Source: a virus
Virus record (IMG/VR): IMGVR_UViG_3300022871_000048
Span: 1 to 37,541 of that record
Length of the DNA: 37,541 bases
Strand: one strand, 5' to 3'
Under the pieces are notes generated by a model. That model saw only the letters and a list, made by a program, of their open reading frames with translations. It was not told the DNA's origin and did no database searches. Every line of letters starts with the position of its first letter. Position 1 is the first letter of the stretch. This document shows, piece by piece, positions 5,768 to 13,197 of the stretch. The position numbers and the translations under genes were made by a program.

Positions 5768-6235
5768 TCATGCAAAATAATCCGTATCAAAATACGAGAC
5801 ATCAAACCTCGCTGTAGTAGAATTATATGCTAAAACGTCAATTACTGCAACTCCAGCAGGAAGTACAGCTTTTAATAGTTGTATGTAAATTAACCTCATA
5901 TCGTCCGTTAGAGTACCTTCAAACTGAAATAGGATAGCTGCATCATACTCTTTACTTTCCGCTGTTGAACCTAAAAGTATCTGGGCTATTGCCTCTGTAT
6001 CAGGGAAAGTTCCAAGTGCCACGTTTGCAGCTGCCTGACCTTTTATAAACGTTCTCAGGGTATCGGTATCAGCTGATCTTATCTTTAATCCTACCATATC
6101 AGCTATTTTATCAAGTGGCACACCTTCCTGAGCATCTATATCATAAGCGGCGAATAACGAGAATAAAGAATCTTCTAAATCCTGTAACTGATTAGTTAAA
6201 AAAGCGTCTACTATCTCTGCTAGTTTAATTTCCAT
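5768..6235 (-). CDS. Baseplate wedge protein, Phage_Wedge1 (DUF2612)/gpI-like
   Basis: 155 residues. The first part is helical (EIVDAFLTNQLQDLEDSLFS). Then come GVPLDKIADMVGLKIRSADT and LRTFIKGQAAANVALGT, the layout of the DUF2612/Wedge1 family. Its members link the baseplate wedge to the tail fibres, like P2 gpI. The C-terminal 30 residues end SYFDTDYFA. The usual order (J, then the gpI-type protein, then fibre) is interrupted here by four fibre-like genes. The TGA stop is part of TGAGG, which forms the ribosome site for whatever starts next. Confidence 0.7.
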   Translation of the reverse strand: MEIKLAEIVDAFLTNQLQDLEDSLFSLFAAYDIDAQEGVPLDKIADMVGLKIRSADTDTLRTFIKGQAAANVALGTFPDTEAIAQILLGSTAESKEYDAAILFQFEGTLTDDMRLIYIQLLKAVLPAGVAVIDVLAYNSTTARFDVSYFDTDYFA

Positions 6236-6238
6236 AAT

Positions 6239-6622
6239 TTACCTGTACTGCTGAAATATATAATTTTTATAAGCTGCTTTATCCTGATATGCGGTATCAA
6301 ACTGGTTAGTACAATCACCACTTAATGCTGCTGTAGTTTCTGCTGTTGCGTCTGAATCGGTTGTCAAGGTTGCTGTGTGACTTCCTATGGTAGTTGGCCT
6401 GAAAGTTATAATAACAGAAGAAGTATTGTCAGGTGTGAAACTTTCGGCTGCTTCATAAATTGTTCCTGAGAATGTTCCTGTACCTGTAGGTAATTCATCT
6501 AAGACAGCGACCGCAGTTGGCATATTAGCACTGTCACCCTGTGTCCATGTCGCCGCTGTTGTAGGGGTCGCATCGTATACTCCGTAATATATTCCGTTTG
6601 GATTATTTATCGTTATATTCAT
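6239..6622 (-). CDS. Small beta-sandwich (ASH/Ig-like) fibre component
   Basis: 127 residues. Residues 55-105 contain FRPTTIGSHTATLTTDSD and TAALSGDC, the pattern of bacterial ASH/HYDIN-like Ig domains, where a proline- and glycine-flanked strand pair precedes an L-G-C end. The last 22 residues are helical and tyrosine-rich (YQDKAAYKNYIFQQYR). It is packed three bases before the Wedge1 gene. It probably acts as an adaptor or accessory adhesin of the fibre complex; specific function is unknown. Confidence 0.55.
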   Translation of the reverse strand: MNITINNPNGIYYGVYDATPTTAATWTQGDSANMPTAVAVLDELPTGTGTFSGTIYEAAESFTPDNTSSVIITFRPTTIGSHTATLTTDSDATAETTAALSGDCTNQFDTAYQDKAAYKNYIFQQYR

Positions 6623-8464
6623 CTATACCCCACTAATATCTACGATCATTGGGACGAGCTTTTGAACTTGCGTGTCATCTCCGAGCATTCCCCAATGGTT
6701 GTATCCCCACCCGTAGAATACGTCATCGTCACCAACTGCCAACACATACCCTAGTCCAACCGAATAGCTTACAATTGTTTTTCCAGAAAGAACATCAGTC
6801 ATATCTACCGCAACGGGTGTTTTTTGATTGTATATTTGAGTACCATCACCAAGTGCACCACCAAGCCCCCCATCGCCCCAAGAGTAAAGTTTTCCATCTG
6901 AATCTTGTACTGTGACACTAAACCCACCGCTGACAAATTCTATAGTTTTTCCAAAAAGAACACCAGCAGAATACACCGCAACTGGAACCATTCTAGGGGT
7001 AGTTGTTGTGTTATCTCCGCATTCTCCTCTGTTATTTTTACCCCAACTGTAAACTTTACCGGCAGAATCTATCGCATAAGAATTGAAAGCACCACAACCT
7101 ATTGCTGTAATTGTTTTTCCATAAAGAACACCAGAAGTATCCACTGCTACTGGAACAGTATAACTGTCAGTTGTAGAGTTGTCTCCAAGTTGTCCATAAC
7201 TATTCCATCCCATCGTGTAGACAACACCATCTGAATCCAACATAACAGCATGGTAAGCATTTGCAGACACCTTAATACTTGTTATCGTTTTACCGTTAAG
7301 AACCCCTGAAGTATCAACTGCGACTGGCACACTACTGCTATAGCCTCTTGCGCCCCAAGAGTAAAGTTTTCCATCTGAATCTAATGCAAGTGAATAATCA
7401 TAGCCAGCTGCGATCTGAGTTATCGTTTTACCGTTAAGAACCCCTGAAGTATCAACTGCGACTGGTTCGTCTCTTGTAGTTGTTGAATTGTCTCCAAGCT
7501 GTCCGCTAGCGTTATCGCCCCAAGCATAAACTCTTCCATCTGAATCTAAAGCCAGTGAATGCAGCCGACCACAAGCTACTTGTACTATTGTTTTCCCATT
7601 AATAACGCCTGAAGCGGTAACGGCAACTGGAAGGTTGCTACCAGTTACGCTGTTATTTCCGAGCTGTTCTTCAGCATTACTACCCCAAGCGTAAACAACA
7701 CCGTCAATTATTCCTAGGGAATGTTTATACCCGCCAGCCATAGAGTAGTAAGTTACAGAACTAATTACGTTTACATCGTCAAGTTGGTCTCTTACTGTTG
7801 GATAATCAGCATCAGTTACAAGAAAGTCATACGTTCCTGAGGCTGGCATTGTTCCTGTAGCTGTCCAAGCATTGGCGATTACCGTAATTCCAAAATTAAA
7901 TTCTGTCCACAAGGTATCTGTTGAAAGTCGATAATATACGTTTACTGTTGTGACAAAAAGCGAAGTTCCAGTAATATCACCCTCAACTCCTGCCGTCAAT
8001 ACTGGAGTGGTCATTGTCAAGGTGGCGTAAATATGAGAAGTTGTTTCGTCATAAACAAGGACATTATCATAATCTTCAACTTTCAAATCTATATTATCAC
8101 CAATTGCAAAATCGCTATTCAAAAGCGCAAAGTATAAAAGCCCTGAAACGTCAATTTTTTTCCCAATTTGTAAATATGTTCCACTGCTTGTTTTCTTCGC
8201 ATATATATTGACATAATTAACACTGTCGAGAGTACATTCTGTTGTAAATTTCAGGAACTGTATCAGCTCTTCCGCCGATTCGTAAACATCACCCTGTACG
8301 AAAACTTCGTTCGTTACTGAAACCCAAATATCTTCTGTTTGTGGTATATATCTCAATACTGCTAATTTGGTGGGTTCTGTTGGATATGTAACTTGTTCAT
8401 TACTGGCATCAACTGGAACAACTCTTGTCCCGTTTAGTGCTGATATTTTTACTGATACAGTCAT
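6623..8464 (-). CDS. Tail adhesin with seven-blade RCC1 beta-propeller
   Basis: 613 residues from the ATG at 8464 (GAGG six bases upstream). Residues 1-148 are a beta-rich N-terminal domain. Residues 150-236 are an Ig-like module (LTAGVEG...SGTYDF) also found in the gene at 10419. From residue 238 to the end there are seven RCC1-type repeats, each of the form I-x-x-V-x-x-G-x-x-H-S-L-A-L-D-S-D-G-x-V-Y-x-W-G-x-N-x-x-G-Q-L-G. Examples are LHSLALDSDGRVYAWGDNAS and FNSYAIDSAGKVYSWGKNNR. Seven is the full count for a closed RCC1 propeller. Propellers bind ligands on their faces, so receptor binding is the likely job. Confidence 0.8.
   Translation of the reverse strand: MTVSVKISALNGTRVVPVDASNEQVTYPTEPTKLAVLRYIPQTEDIWVSVTNEVFVQGDVYESAEELIQFLKFTTECTLDSVNYVNIYAKKTSSGTYLQIGKKIDVSGLLYFALLNSDFAIGDNIDLKVEDYDNVLVYDETTSHIYATLTMTTPVLTAGVEGDITGTSLFVTTVNVYYRLSTDTLWTEFNFGITVIANAWTATGTMPASGTYDFLVTDADYPTVRDQLDDVNVISSVTYYSMAGGYKHSLGIIDGVVYAWGSNAEEQLGNNSVTGSNLPVAVTASGVINGKTIVQVACGRLHSLALDSDGRVYAWGDNASGQLGDNSTTTRDEPVAVDTSGVLNGKTITQIAAGYDYSLALDSDGKLYSWGARGYSSSVPVAVDTSGVLNGKTITSIKVSANAYHAVMLDSDGVVYTMGWNSYGQLGDNSTTDSYTVPVAVDTSGVLYGKTITAIGCGAFNSYAIDSAGKVYSWGKNNRGECGDNTTTTPRMVPVAVYSAGVLFGKTIEFVSGGFSVTVQDSDGKLYSWGDGGLGGALGDGTQIYNQKTPVAVDMTDVLSGKTIVSYSVGLGYVLAVGDDDVFYGWGYNHWGMLGDDTQVQKLVPMIVDISGV
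7281..7465. repeat. 47-bp identical direct repeat between RCC1 blades
   Basis: Positions 7281-7327 and 7419-7465 are identical (47 bases), and a second tract is identical between 6874-6905 and 7351-7382 (32 bases). Both fall in the strand and turn codons of neighbouring propeller blades. Such exact identity in repeats that otherwise differ in protein sequence suggests recent blade duplication or gene conversion. Confidence 0.8.
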
Positions 8465-8465
8465 T

Positions 8466-10406
8466 TTAAACCTCGGTTTCAAAAGCAAAAGATATTATTT
8501 CGCTTGCCCCATTTATTATCGTGATCGGTGTCGAGAGTATCACCCTACACAATAAGCCGTTAACGGATTGTATTCCCACTTCTTTTATCGTTATGCTTGC
8601 CCCAGAATTGTTAATGAAATTCCTTGCGATCTTCATACTCGTCTTATCGCCAACTGTTGCAGGTTCGGTTGTTGTGCTGGTATCGGGGCAAACTCCGTAC
8701 TCAAGCTGTCCTGCTCCTGTTCCATGTGCTATTTTAGTAGCAAGTGCTGTATCTGTGGATGTAAACCCTGTTGTTCCTGTTCCAACCAATATGCCCATAC
8801 TATCATCTGTGATAACTGCTTTTGATACCAATTCCTTTCCGTAGCTCCAGACATCATCTTCTTGACTGCCATCATTTCCAGCTATTAACCACATCTTATC
8901 TTCATAAAGTATAGCTGTTGATCCTTGCCTTGCACTAAATCCAGCCAAAGCCGTAGCTTGTAACCAAGTTATCCCATCCGATGAACTCCAAACATCTCCC
9001 GTATTGCTTCCATCATTACCTGTTATTATCCACATTTTATCTTGAAACGTAACAGATGCCATGCGTACCCTTGCTGTGAATCCTGCTGAAGATGTTGCTT
9101 CTGTCCAAGATGAACCATTAGATGAATACCACACATCATTTAATTTTGAACCATCATCACCGCCAATAATCCACATTTTTGAATCAAACACCAAAGATGT
9201 TAACTGTTGCCTTTGTGAAAATTGTGTTGCTGGGGGTGTAGCATCATCAGCTAACACTTCTGTCCAAGTAACACCATCAGGGGAGCTCCAGACATCGTTG
9301 AATATATATAATCCTGTTGCTGTGCCGACACCACCAATTACCCACATTTTTTCACCTGAACCATCATCAAATACCATTGCGGTGTGCGAGTTTCTTATAT
9401 CAAATTGTGTTGCTGGTGGAGTCGGATCATTTGCTAATTCCTCCGTCCATGTTGCTCCGTCAGTGGAACTCCAAACATCATTGTAATCGGCATACCCCGA
9501 AGCTCCAGCGTTACCACCTATAACCCACATTTTTGAATCAAACACAACGGAAGTGTGACCATATCTCACTGTAAACGGAGCTGTAACAGCTGCTTGCCAC
9601 CAAGTTATCCCATCCGATGAACTCCAAACATTATTCACTGAACCTGACCCTGAAAGTCCTCCGATAACCCACATTTTTGAATCATAGACTACCGCTGAAT
9701 GAAGGTATACGGCAACTATTCCAGAAGTTGCTGTTATCTCTTCCCAATTAATTATAAAATTATCAAGGAAGTCTTTAACAAAACCTCCCGCTGTTCCATC
9801 GAAGTCTACAACTATTGAATAAGTCCAAGTGCTTTTTTTGTTATTAAGCAAAGACACTGATACTAAATCTCTAGCAATAAGAACATTGCTGTTATATTCA
9901 CCCTCTGAACCACAAACAAGGCCTGACTCTTCAAGTGCTATCGTCCCTCCAGAAGTGTTTGATATTTCCCTTGTAATATCAAGTTTTATTGTGCTTCCAT
10001 CAACTGCGGGGGTTCCAATAATTGTAGCTCCATAAGTTAAATCAGACACAAAACTCAAAGCATAATCTGAGTTTGCAACCGCTCCTGATCCTGAGCCGAC
10101 ACACAAACCAAATTTTTGAACTGTTGAACCACCTGCCATATTCATTTTAGATACTGGCATATCTTCAATTGTTACGTCAGAATTTGCTAAATCTTTTGCT
10201 TTAACTGTTGCTGTGCCGTCCACCATGCCTCCAAAAAGTAAACGCATGAAGTTTGCAGAAAATGATTTAAACTCACCTTCGTGCATAATGTTGCCGTCTT
10301 CATCTTTTACAACTAGTTGTGATCCGTTTTTCTGGGTTTCATGCTTGTAGTTAAAACCGCTTAGTGTTTCGACTGACAATTTCAAGTTATGATTTCCATC
10401 TCTCAT
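8466..10406 (-). CDS. Tail adhesin with six-blade Kelch propeller inserted between two similar beta-domains
   Basis: 646 residues with an AAGGAG site. Residues 1-95 form the N-terminal part. Residues 98-203 are a beta-domain with FGLCVGSGSGAV, DITREISNTSGG and ESGLVCGS. Residues 235-525 hold six Kelch-type repeats, each H-S/T-A-V-V-x-D-S-K-M-W-V-I-G-G followed by DVWSSxDGxTW. Residues 535-646 repeat the first beta-domain (GILVGTGTTGF, KIARNFINNSGA, KEVGIQS). Six blades make a complete Kelch/galactose-oxidase-like propeller. The stop almost touches the RCC1 gene start, so the two adhesins are coupled. It probably binds a receptor or glycan; no catalytic residues can be assigned. Confidence 0.75.
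   Translation of the reverse strand: MRDGNHNLKLSVETLSGFNYKHETQKNGSQLVVKDEDGNIMHEGEFKSFSANFMRLLFGGMVDGTATVKAKDLANSDVTIEDMPVSKMNMAGGSTVQKFGLCVGSGSGAVANSDYALSFVSDLTYGATIIGTPAVDGSTIKLDITREISNTSGGTIALEESGLVCGSEGEYNSNVLIARDLVSVSLLNNKKSTWTYSIVVDFDGTAGGFVKDFLDNFIINWEEITATSGIVAVYLHSAVVYDSKMWVIGGLSGSGSVNNVWSSSDGITWWQAAVTAPFTVRYGHTSVVFDSKMWVIGGNAGASGYADYNDVWSSTDGATWTEELANDPTPPATQFDIRNSHTAMVFDDGSGEKMWVIGGVGTATGLYIFNDVWSSPDGVTWTEVLADDATPPATQFSQRQQLTSLVFDSKMWIIGGDDGSKLNDVWYSSNGSSWTEATSSAGFTARVRMASVTFQDKMWIITGNDGSNTGDVWSSSDGITWLQATALAGFSARQGSTAILYEDKMWLIAGNDGSQEDDVWSYGKELVSKAVITDDSMGILVGTGTTGFTSTDTALATKIAHGTGAGQLEYGVCPDTSTTTEPATVGDKTSMKIARNFINNSGASITIKEVGIQSVNGLLCRVILSTPITIINGASEIISFAFETEV
8963..9631. repeat. 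33-bp identical repeat between distant Kelch blades
   Basis: Positions 8963-8995 and 9599-9631 are identical over 33 bases, encoding the DGIT-W and preceding WSSSDG turn of two different blades more than 600 bases apart. Other blades match only partly. This mirrors the blade repeats in the RCC1 gene. Confidence 0.75.
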
Positions 10407-10418
10407 TTTATTTTCTCC

Positions 10419-11411
10419 TTATACGTCTGTTGGTGGCGAAGCAACGCACGTTGCATTCATTCCGAAAGTTCCCGCTGATTTACCTACGTCTATTGGGGGT
10501 GAAGCGACACATGTTGCATTCATTGTCAGTTTAGCGGTTTCGCTTGATTCTACTGTAACATCATCAACCTGTTTTTCTGCCACACCGTTCGCATCAGAAA
10601 CCTTGAAATCGTAAGTTCCTGATGTTGCAACTGTTCCTGTTGCCGTCCAAGCTCCTGCCACTATAACAATATCAAGATCAAACTCCGTCCAAGCTCCTTC
10701 TGGTGATGATACTCTATAGTAAGTGCTCACCAACAGACAATTCGCATTACCTGTTATGTTTCCCTCAACTCCTGCTGTAAGTGAAGGGCTGTTAATTGTT
10801 AGGGTTGCGATCGTATCAAGTCCGGTTACTTCATCGCTTGTTGCTCCGATTGTAGCTTCAACTTTTATGCTGAATTCGTCATTTGTAACAAATCCATCGG
10901 TTGCATTAAGCTGAAAAGTATAAGTCCCCAAACTGGCGTCAACATTGGAATAGACTTTTGAACCGCCTGAATCACCTGTAATTGTGATATTAACTAGAGA
11001 TACGGAGGATGAAACCCAGTTTAATGTTTGGTTAGTTTCAAGCTCAAAGTTGCCTGAAAGTGGCGAAGTAATTGAGATAGAAGGAAGCCCAAACCCTATT
11101 GTTGGAATTCCTGAACTGTCTGTTGTAGCAAAAGACCCGAACCCCTGATCGGTTGTAGCAAAAGAACCGTCTGAGTTTTGGACAGCTTTATTTGCATTAA
11201 CAAAATAAAGCGTTGAGTTGATAGGCATAGATGGTTCTACATTAGCTTGAATTGTTCCAACTGTGAAAAGAGTATTGTCACTTGCTATATCGGATAATGT
11301 AACTCTTTGTGTTCCAGTGTTATTGACTGAAAACGTTTCAGCACTTTCCTTAAATAACCCTGTATCTGAGTATTCTTTTGGAGTAGGTGTAATATTTATT
11401 ATCTTAGTCAT
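10419..11411 (-). CDS. Ig-like domain fibre protein with C-terminal 21-residue repeat
   Basis: 330 residues, threonine- and serine-rich, almost all beta. Residues 1-75 are an N-terminal part; residues 78-99 carry an imperfect GSFATTD repeat; residues 110-200 are an Ig/cadherin-like domain (SISITSPLSGNFELETNQTL). Residues 203-290 are the same module seen in the RCC1 adhesin (SLTAGVEGNITG...GAWTATGTVATSGTYDFKV). The end consists of two copies of MNATCVASPP with a 21-residue period. The gene starts at the stop of baseplate J. It is probably a fibre shaft or adaptor between baseplate and adhesins. Confidence 0.65.
   Translation of the reverse strand: MTKIINITPTPKEYSDTGLFKESAETFSVNNTGTQRVTLSDIASDNTLFTVGTIQANVEPSMPINSTLYFVNANKAVQNSDGSFATTDQGFGSFATTDSSGIPTIGFGLPSISITSPLSGNFELETNQTLNWVSSSVSLVNITITGDSGGSKVYSNVDASLGTYTFQLNATDGFVTNDEFSIKVEATIGATSDEVTGLDTIATLTINSPSLTAGVEGNITGNANCLLVSTYYRVSSPEGAWTEFDLDIVIVAGAWTATGTVATSGTYDFKVSDANGVAEKQVDDVTVESSETAKLTMNATCVASPPIDVGKSAGTFGMNATCVASPPTDV
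10423..10524. repeat. 63-bp-period tandem repeat at the 3' end of the Ig-like fibre gene
   Basis: Two imperfect 39-bp units (10423-10461 and 10486-10524) encode MNATCVASPP plus I/T-DV twice, each with one cysteine. A repeat right at the 3' end could vary in copy number between strains. Confidence 0.7.
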
Positions 11412-12622
11412 TATAAATTACCTATATCAATATTCCCTGCTATTATATAAGCTATTTCCGTGTCACCTATTGTTATATTATCAGAACTTGCAGGGGCGGG
11501 TGAAGTTCCAATTTTAATAGTATAATCTGTTATGTCTACGTTTGCAAAACTATTAAGTACGTCTGATAGACTGTCAGCACCGTATACAACCACGTTAGAA
11601 CCCATTGTAAGGGTCGCAGCCCACGTTATAATATCAGCTGTTAGAGCTGTTTTATTGTCTGCTGATAGTGTTGGTGAAGTATCTATATCTATGTATATGG
11701 TTTCAGTGTCAGCTCTTGAAAATGTAATTGATCGTACAGAGTTTCCTACTGTTATATCTTCTGAATAGCTTGCAGCGGTTGTTGTTACGGTTCTAATACC
11801 TTCGGGCTTACTCTTTGCAATTGCCTCGGCTATTTTACTGTCAGTGGTGGCATCAGCACCGCCAGCGTAATAAATTACGGGCTGTATAGTGTGTGCTCTC
11901 ATTCCGTCTACTGTTACATTTTCCTCATTCTCAATTAATTTAACTGCGGCGACTTCGGTATATCCTTCTGTATCTGCATCATCGTTAATATCTGTTATAG
12001 CGTTCTCGATAGCTGATACTCTGAGGGTTCTGGCAATTGTAGGTACTTGAAAAAGCCTTATTCTATATTCATCATCCGTTTCAAGATCAGTACCATTTAT
12101 AAAAGTTGAAGAAACTGAATTAGTACCGCTTGTAAGGTTTGCAGTCGGTGTAGCGATAATCGAAACATCATCGGTGGTAACGGTAGTCGACCCTGTATTT
12201 ATCGCTGTAACGTCAATTGTGTTAGCTCCCAGAGTCAAGTCTATATCTGCGACTGTCTGATATTCTGCATCAGGATCATTGGAACCCCTGAATATTGTTC
12301 CAGAGGCTAAAGTTATGCCCGCAGCAGCGACTACATTATAATCTCTAATATTCGCGTAAGTAGCGGCTAATCTGGGCTTACCGAGTAAAGCACCGATAAT
12401 GTCAAGCCCTATTCCTGTGGCTGTAAGTCCCATTTGTCCATATACAGATTCCGCAAGATCAAAGGCATCTTTAAGACCTTTAGCGTATATATCTCTAAGC
12501 TGTCCTAAGACTTCTTCAGGAAGTAGATTTACATAAGGGTCTATAGTTGTTTCAAACTCTGTTTTTTGTTCTGCCAGTATCTCCGCAAGGGTCTTATTGG
12601 TGAATCCTGTTGAATCAATCAT
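11411..12622 (-). CDS. Baseplate J-like protein
   Basis: 403 residues. The N-terminus has the baseplate-J layout: FTNKTLAEILAEQKTEFET, then LLPEEVLGQLRDIYAKGL, then GIGLDIIGALLGKPRLAA. The middle contains GTIFRG and ETDDEYRIRLFQ, and later KSKPEGIRTVT, all typical of gpJ/gp47-type wedge proteins that form the periphery of contractile baseplates. The C-terminal 120 residues are the usual alpha/beta domain. It overlaps the gp25-like gene by four bases. Confidence 0.85.
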   Translation of the reverse strand: MIDSTGFTNKTLAEILAEQKTEFETTIDPYVNLLPEEVLGQLRDIYAKGLKDAFDLAESVYGQMGLTATGIGLDIIGALLGKPRLAATYANIRDYNVVAAAGITLASGTIFRGSNDPDAEYQTVADIDLTLGANTIDVTAINTGSTTVTTDDVSIIATPTANLTSGTNSVSSTFINGTDLETDDEYRIRLFQVPTIARTLRVSAIENAITDINDDADTEGYTEVAAVKLIENEENVTVDGMRAHTIQPVIYYAGGADATTDSKIAEAIAKSKPEGIRTVTTTAASYSEDITVGNSVRSITFSRADTETIYIDIDTSPTLSADNKTALTADIITWAATLTMGSNVVVYGADSLSDVLNSFANVDITDYTIKIGTSPAPASSDNITIGDTEIAYIIAGNIDIGNL

Positions 12623-12975
12623 ATTACTATATCTCCCACTTTAAAGTTTCCATCTTCTGTATTTATTGTGTCAATCGTAACGGTTAAGATATTGCTTGCA
12701 AAACTGCTTTTATATCCTGTAATTGATTTTATCCAAGACTTTTTACTGAGCCACAATTTAACCTGAGAATCAAATAGAGGTTTATTGTCCTGAGTAGTAT
12801 ATCCAGTATTGAAATAGTCAATACCATATTCCTGATTAAGGAAGTATTCACCTTTCGCTATTCTGAAAAACACTGTGAGGTTTTGGATAATAGCTTCTTT
12901 ACCTTCTAACAAAGATATCCTGCCATCAGTGTAAACTATGCCACCTGTTGCAGTATTTATTTTAACTACTTTCAT
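12619..12975 (-). CDS. gpW/gp25-like baseplate protein
   Basis: 118 residues. The central part IIQNLTVFFRIAKGEYFLNQ followed by EYGIDYF matches the gp25/W family (also DUF2634-like), whose EPR-type core sits at the sheath-baseplate junction. A strand-rich C-terminus follows. Its position directly before baseplate J is the family norm. Start ATG at 12975 with GGGGG upstream, overlapping the previous stop. Confidence 0.75.
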   Translation of the reverse strand: MKVVKINTATGGIVYTDGRISLLEGKEAIIQNLTVFFRIAKGEYFLNQEYGIDYFNTGYTTQDNKPLFDSQVKLWLSKKSWIKSITGYKSSFASNILTVTIDTINTEDGNFKVGDIVI

Positions 12976-13196
12976 GTTACGCCCCCGCTTCCTGTTCCTG
13001 TAACATCGGCAGGATTAAGATATTCAGCGGTTACGGTTGTTGATACAACTGCATTTGCTGTTATTTCATCTATTAAACCGTCGCATATTTCTTCCCAGAT
13101 AACGATAACGGAAGGCTTTTGTCCACCATCTATTATCCCTGCGGCTATCAACTTATCAGCTATATTTGTTGCCATTCTGGTTTTATCTAATGCCAT
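12972..13196 (-). CDS. Small conserved baseplate-region protein
   Basis: 74 residues: a helical N-terminus (MALDKTRMATNIADKLIAAG), then EEICDGLIDEITANAVVSTT, and a glycine-rich end GTGSGGVT. Small proteins with this helix-then-AVVSTTVT-then-GTGxGG layout recur between spike and gp25 genes of myoviruses; I know no proven function. Start ATG with AAGG upstream. It may associate with the spike or hub. Confidence 0.6.
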   Translation of the reverse strand: MALDKTRMATNIADKLIAAGIIDGGQKPSVIVIWEEICDGLIDEITANAVVSTTVTAEYLNPADVTGTGSGGVT

Positions 13197-13197
13197 T

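Noticed and set aside
5703-5771. 22-codon frame starting at the ATG inside the TGAGG junction before the spike gene
   Set aside because: It has no separate ribosome site and its product shows no features, while the lipoprotein-like frame over the same bases does.
6700-7760. Regularly spaced repeats resembling a CRISPR array
   Set aside because: The repeats are imperfect, differ in spacing and lie in frame within RCC1 blade codons.
8800-9700. Long plus-strand open frames opposite the Kelch gene (for example 9061-9486)
   Set aside because: They are antisense to a well-supported coding region, lack ribosome sites and have unnatural composition; they arise from the blade repeats.
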